From: Singulisphaera sp. GP187
GTDB taxonomy: Bacteria > Planctomycetota > Planctomycetia > Isosphaerales > Isosphaeraceae
NCBI RefSeq assembly: GCF_900129635.1
Contig: NZ_FSRB01000001.1
Span: 1,837,501 to 1,901,500 of the forward strand
DNA length: 64,000 bases
Reading direction: 5' to 3'
In this document: positions 62,859 through 64,000 of the stretch, one piece after another
Numbering within the stretch: the stretch's first letter is position 1
How the letters are laid out: each line of letters opens with the position of its first letter
Position numbers and translations under genes: made by a program
Notes under the pieces: model-generated
Told to the model about the DNA's origin: nothing
Seen by the model: the letters and a program-made list of their open reading frames with translations, nothing else
Databases searched by the model: none

Positions 62859-64000
62859 CTATACGTGAATTTCCTGAAGGATTTCAGTCAGGCTCGCGTC
62901 AAGAATCGAGACCATCTCATCGAGTTGATCGCTGGTCGTCGTCAAGGGGGGACCGAAGGCGATCCAGTTCGGGTCGAACCGGCAGAGGAGACCTTTCTCG
63001 AGAGCCCGGCGGCCCACCCGAACTCCAAACGCCATCTCGGCCGGGAAGGATTTCTTGGTCGCGGGATCGCGGGCAAACTCGATCGCCTGGAACAACCCTT
63101 TGCCGCGGATGTCGCCGATGACGCCGTGCGTCTCGGCCATTTTCTGGAAGTGAAGCCTGAGACGGTCACCCTGAGTGCGTGCGTTCTGACAGAGGTCTCG
63201 TTCCAGGATCTCTTGAAGCACGGCGATCCCGGCTGCGCATGAGATCGGATTTCCCTCGAACGTGTGTCCTTCCACGAATCCAGGATTCTCGGCGATCGGC
63301 CCCCAAAATGCGTCGGCAATCGGCCGCCGACAGATCATGGCCGAGAGCGGCGCATAGCCGCCGCTGAGTCCCTTCGCGACGCAAAGCACGTCGGGCACGA
63401 CGCCGAACGTCTCGGCGGCGAACATCTGTCCCGTGCGACCGATCCCCGTAATAATCTCATCGAAAATCAAGAGAATGTTATGTCGGTCGCAGACCTCACG
63501 GAGCATCGGCAGATACTCCTCGGGCGGGTCGATGATTCCACCGGTGTGGCCGATCGGTTCCACCATGATCGCCGCGACCGTGGCGGGGTCTTCCATCTCG
63601 ATGACGGATTCGATGATCGAGGCGCAGGTGATCCCGCAGCCCGGATACGTCTTGCCGAACGGGCATCGATAGCAGGTGGGTGGAAAAACATGAAGGAACC
63701 CCGGCGCCAATGGCTCGTTCACGGTCCTGCGTGACTTCAAGCCCGAGGCCGAGAGCGCGCCGAGGGTCGACCCATGCCAGGATTGATAACGGCTGATGAT
63801 CTTATACTTACCCGGCGATCCTGTGAGCCGGTGATACTGCCTCGCCAATTTGATCGCCGCCTCGGTGACCTCCGACCCCCCGCATTGGAGCTTGACCACC
63901 GAAAGATCCCCGGGCGCCAGCTCGGCGAGCAAATTGGCGAGCTGAATCGCAACCGGGTTGGTCCCATGCATCGGCGGAGAGAACGTCAAGGTGTCGAACT
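62859..64000 (-). CDS. Class III aminotransferase (partial, N-terminus beyond window)
   Basis: About 380 residues are visible; the frame stays open to the right edge (FDTLTFSPPMHGTNPVA), so 60-80 N-terminal residues lie outside. It is a PLP-dependent fold-type I enzyme. The PLP Lys is in CVAKGLSGGYAPLSA, with FDEIITGIGRTG (Asp that binds the pyridine nitrogen), GHTFEGNPISCAAGIA and SGGEV-like CGGSEVTEAAIKLARQ near the front. A Cys-rich insertion CYRCPFGKTYPGCGITC is present, as in the glutamate/aspartate-type or taurine-pyruvate relatives. Substrates in this class run from ornithine and GABA to omega-amino acids, so specificity is not assigned. The stop at 62859 is on the minus strand, convergent with the Flp gene. 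Confidence 0.9.
   Translation of the reverse strand, partial: FDTLTFSPPMHGTNPVAIQLANLLAELAPGDLSVVKLQCGGSEVTEAAIKLARQYHRLTGSPGKYKIISRYQSWHGSTLGALSASGLKSRRTVNEPLAPGFLHVFPPTCYRCPFGKTYPGCGITCASIIESVIEMEDPATVAAIMVEPIGHTGGIIDPPEEYLPMLREVCDRHNILLIFDEIITGIGRTGQMFAAETFGVVPDVLCVAKGLSGGYAPLSAMICRRPIADAFWGPIAENPGFVEGHTFEGNPISCAAGIAVLQEILERDLCQNARTQGDRLRLHFQKMAETHGVIGDIRGKGLFQAIEFARDPATKKSFPAEMAFGVRVGRRALEKGLLCRFDPNWIAFGPPLTTTSDQLDEMVSILDASLTEILQEIHV

Overview
The window reads as a chromosomal segment of a Planctomycetota bacterium, most likely of the Isosphaeraceae type. The evidence is the high G+C content, the DUF1501 / DUF1549-DUF1553 (planctomycete cytochrome c) gene pair, DUF1080-type secreted hydrolases, an LpxC-FabZ fusion, a Flp pilin and many N-terminal signal peptides. 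No phage, insertion sequence or CRISPR array was seen. Placement below phylum level is inference.

Left end (1-7349, minus strand): a pair of M16 metallopeptidases (one zinc-binding, one without the zinc motif and cut by the window edge), a secreted metallo-beta-lactamase-fold protein and a 1424-residue protein of three amidohydrolase units.

Secondary-lipid / polyketide locus (7942-26042, plus strand): this is the most unusual part of the window. It holds a 2459-residue synthase (two nitronate-monooxygenase-like barrels, KS, AT, ACP, KR), a second synthase (KS with Ser in place of Cys, AT, DH, degenerate phosphopantetheinyl-transferase domain) split by a one-base frameshift in a run of seven G, a free acyl carrier protein, an alpha/beta hydrolase, an SDR, two paralogous zinc-ribbon methyltransferases and a MacB/LolCDE-like ABC permease and ATPase. 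The layout suggests PfaA/PfaC-like iterative synthesis of an acyl chain, followed by release, reduction, methylation and export across the inner membrane. The product is unknown.

Middle (26190-35312): a three-domain secreted esterase-like protein, a TPM + GlcG/HbpS-type protein, ispH with a winged-helix regulator and membrane protein upstream, an OprP-type porin and a CNNM/CorC-type membrane protein.

Translation block (35600-41675, minus strand): three identical tandem tRNA-Val(GAC) genes with a strong terminator, then rpsB-tsf-pyrH-frr and a PpiD-like foldase. rpsB carries an apparent one-base frameshift. Because S2 is essential, this suggests sequence errors in the assembly and also bears on the synthase frameshift.

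Right part (41920-64000): topA, acpS, a PcrA/UvrD helicase, pdxJ, dapA, an ArsR-type regulator preceded by a well-formed terminator/antiterminator leader, a Skp-like chaperone with lpxC-fabZ, lpxA and a Gfo/Idh/MocA oxidoreductase (envelope lipid A genes), a DUF1501/PSD1 pair, an AAA+ ATPase divergent from a Flp pilin gene, and a class III aminotransferase cut by the window end. The discrete AcpS at 44902-45333 is the only intact phosphopantetheinyl transferase seen here, so it or one elsewhere must activate the carrier domains.
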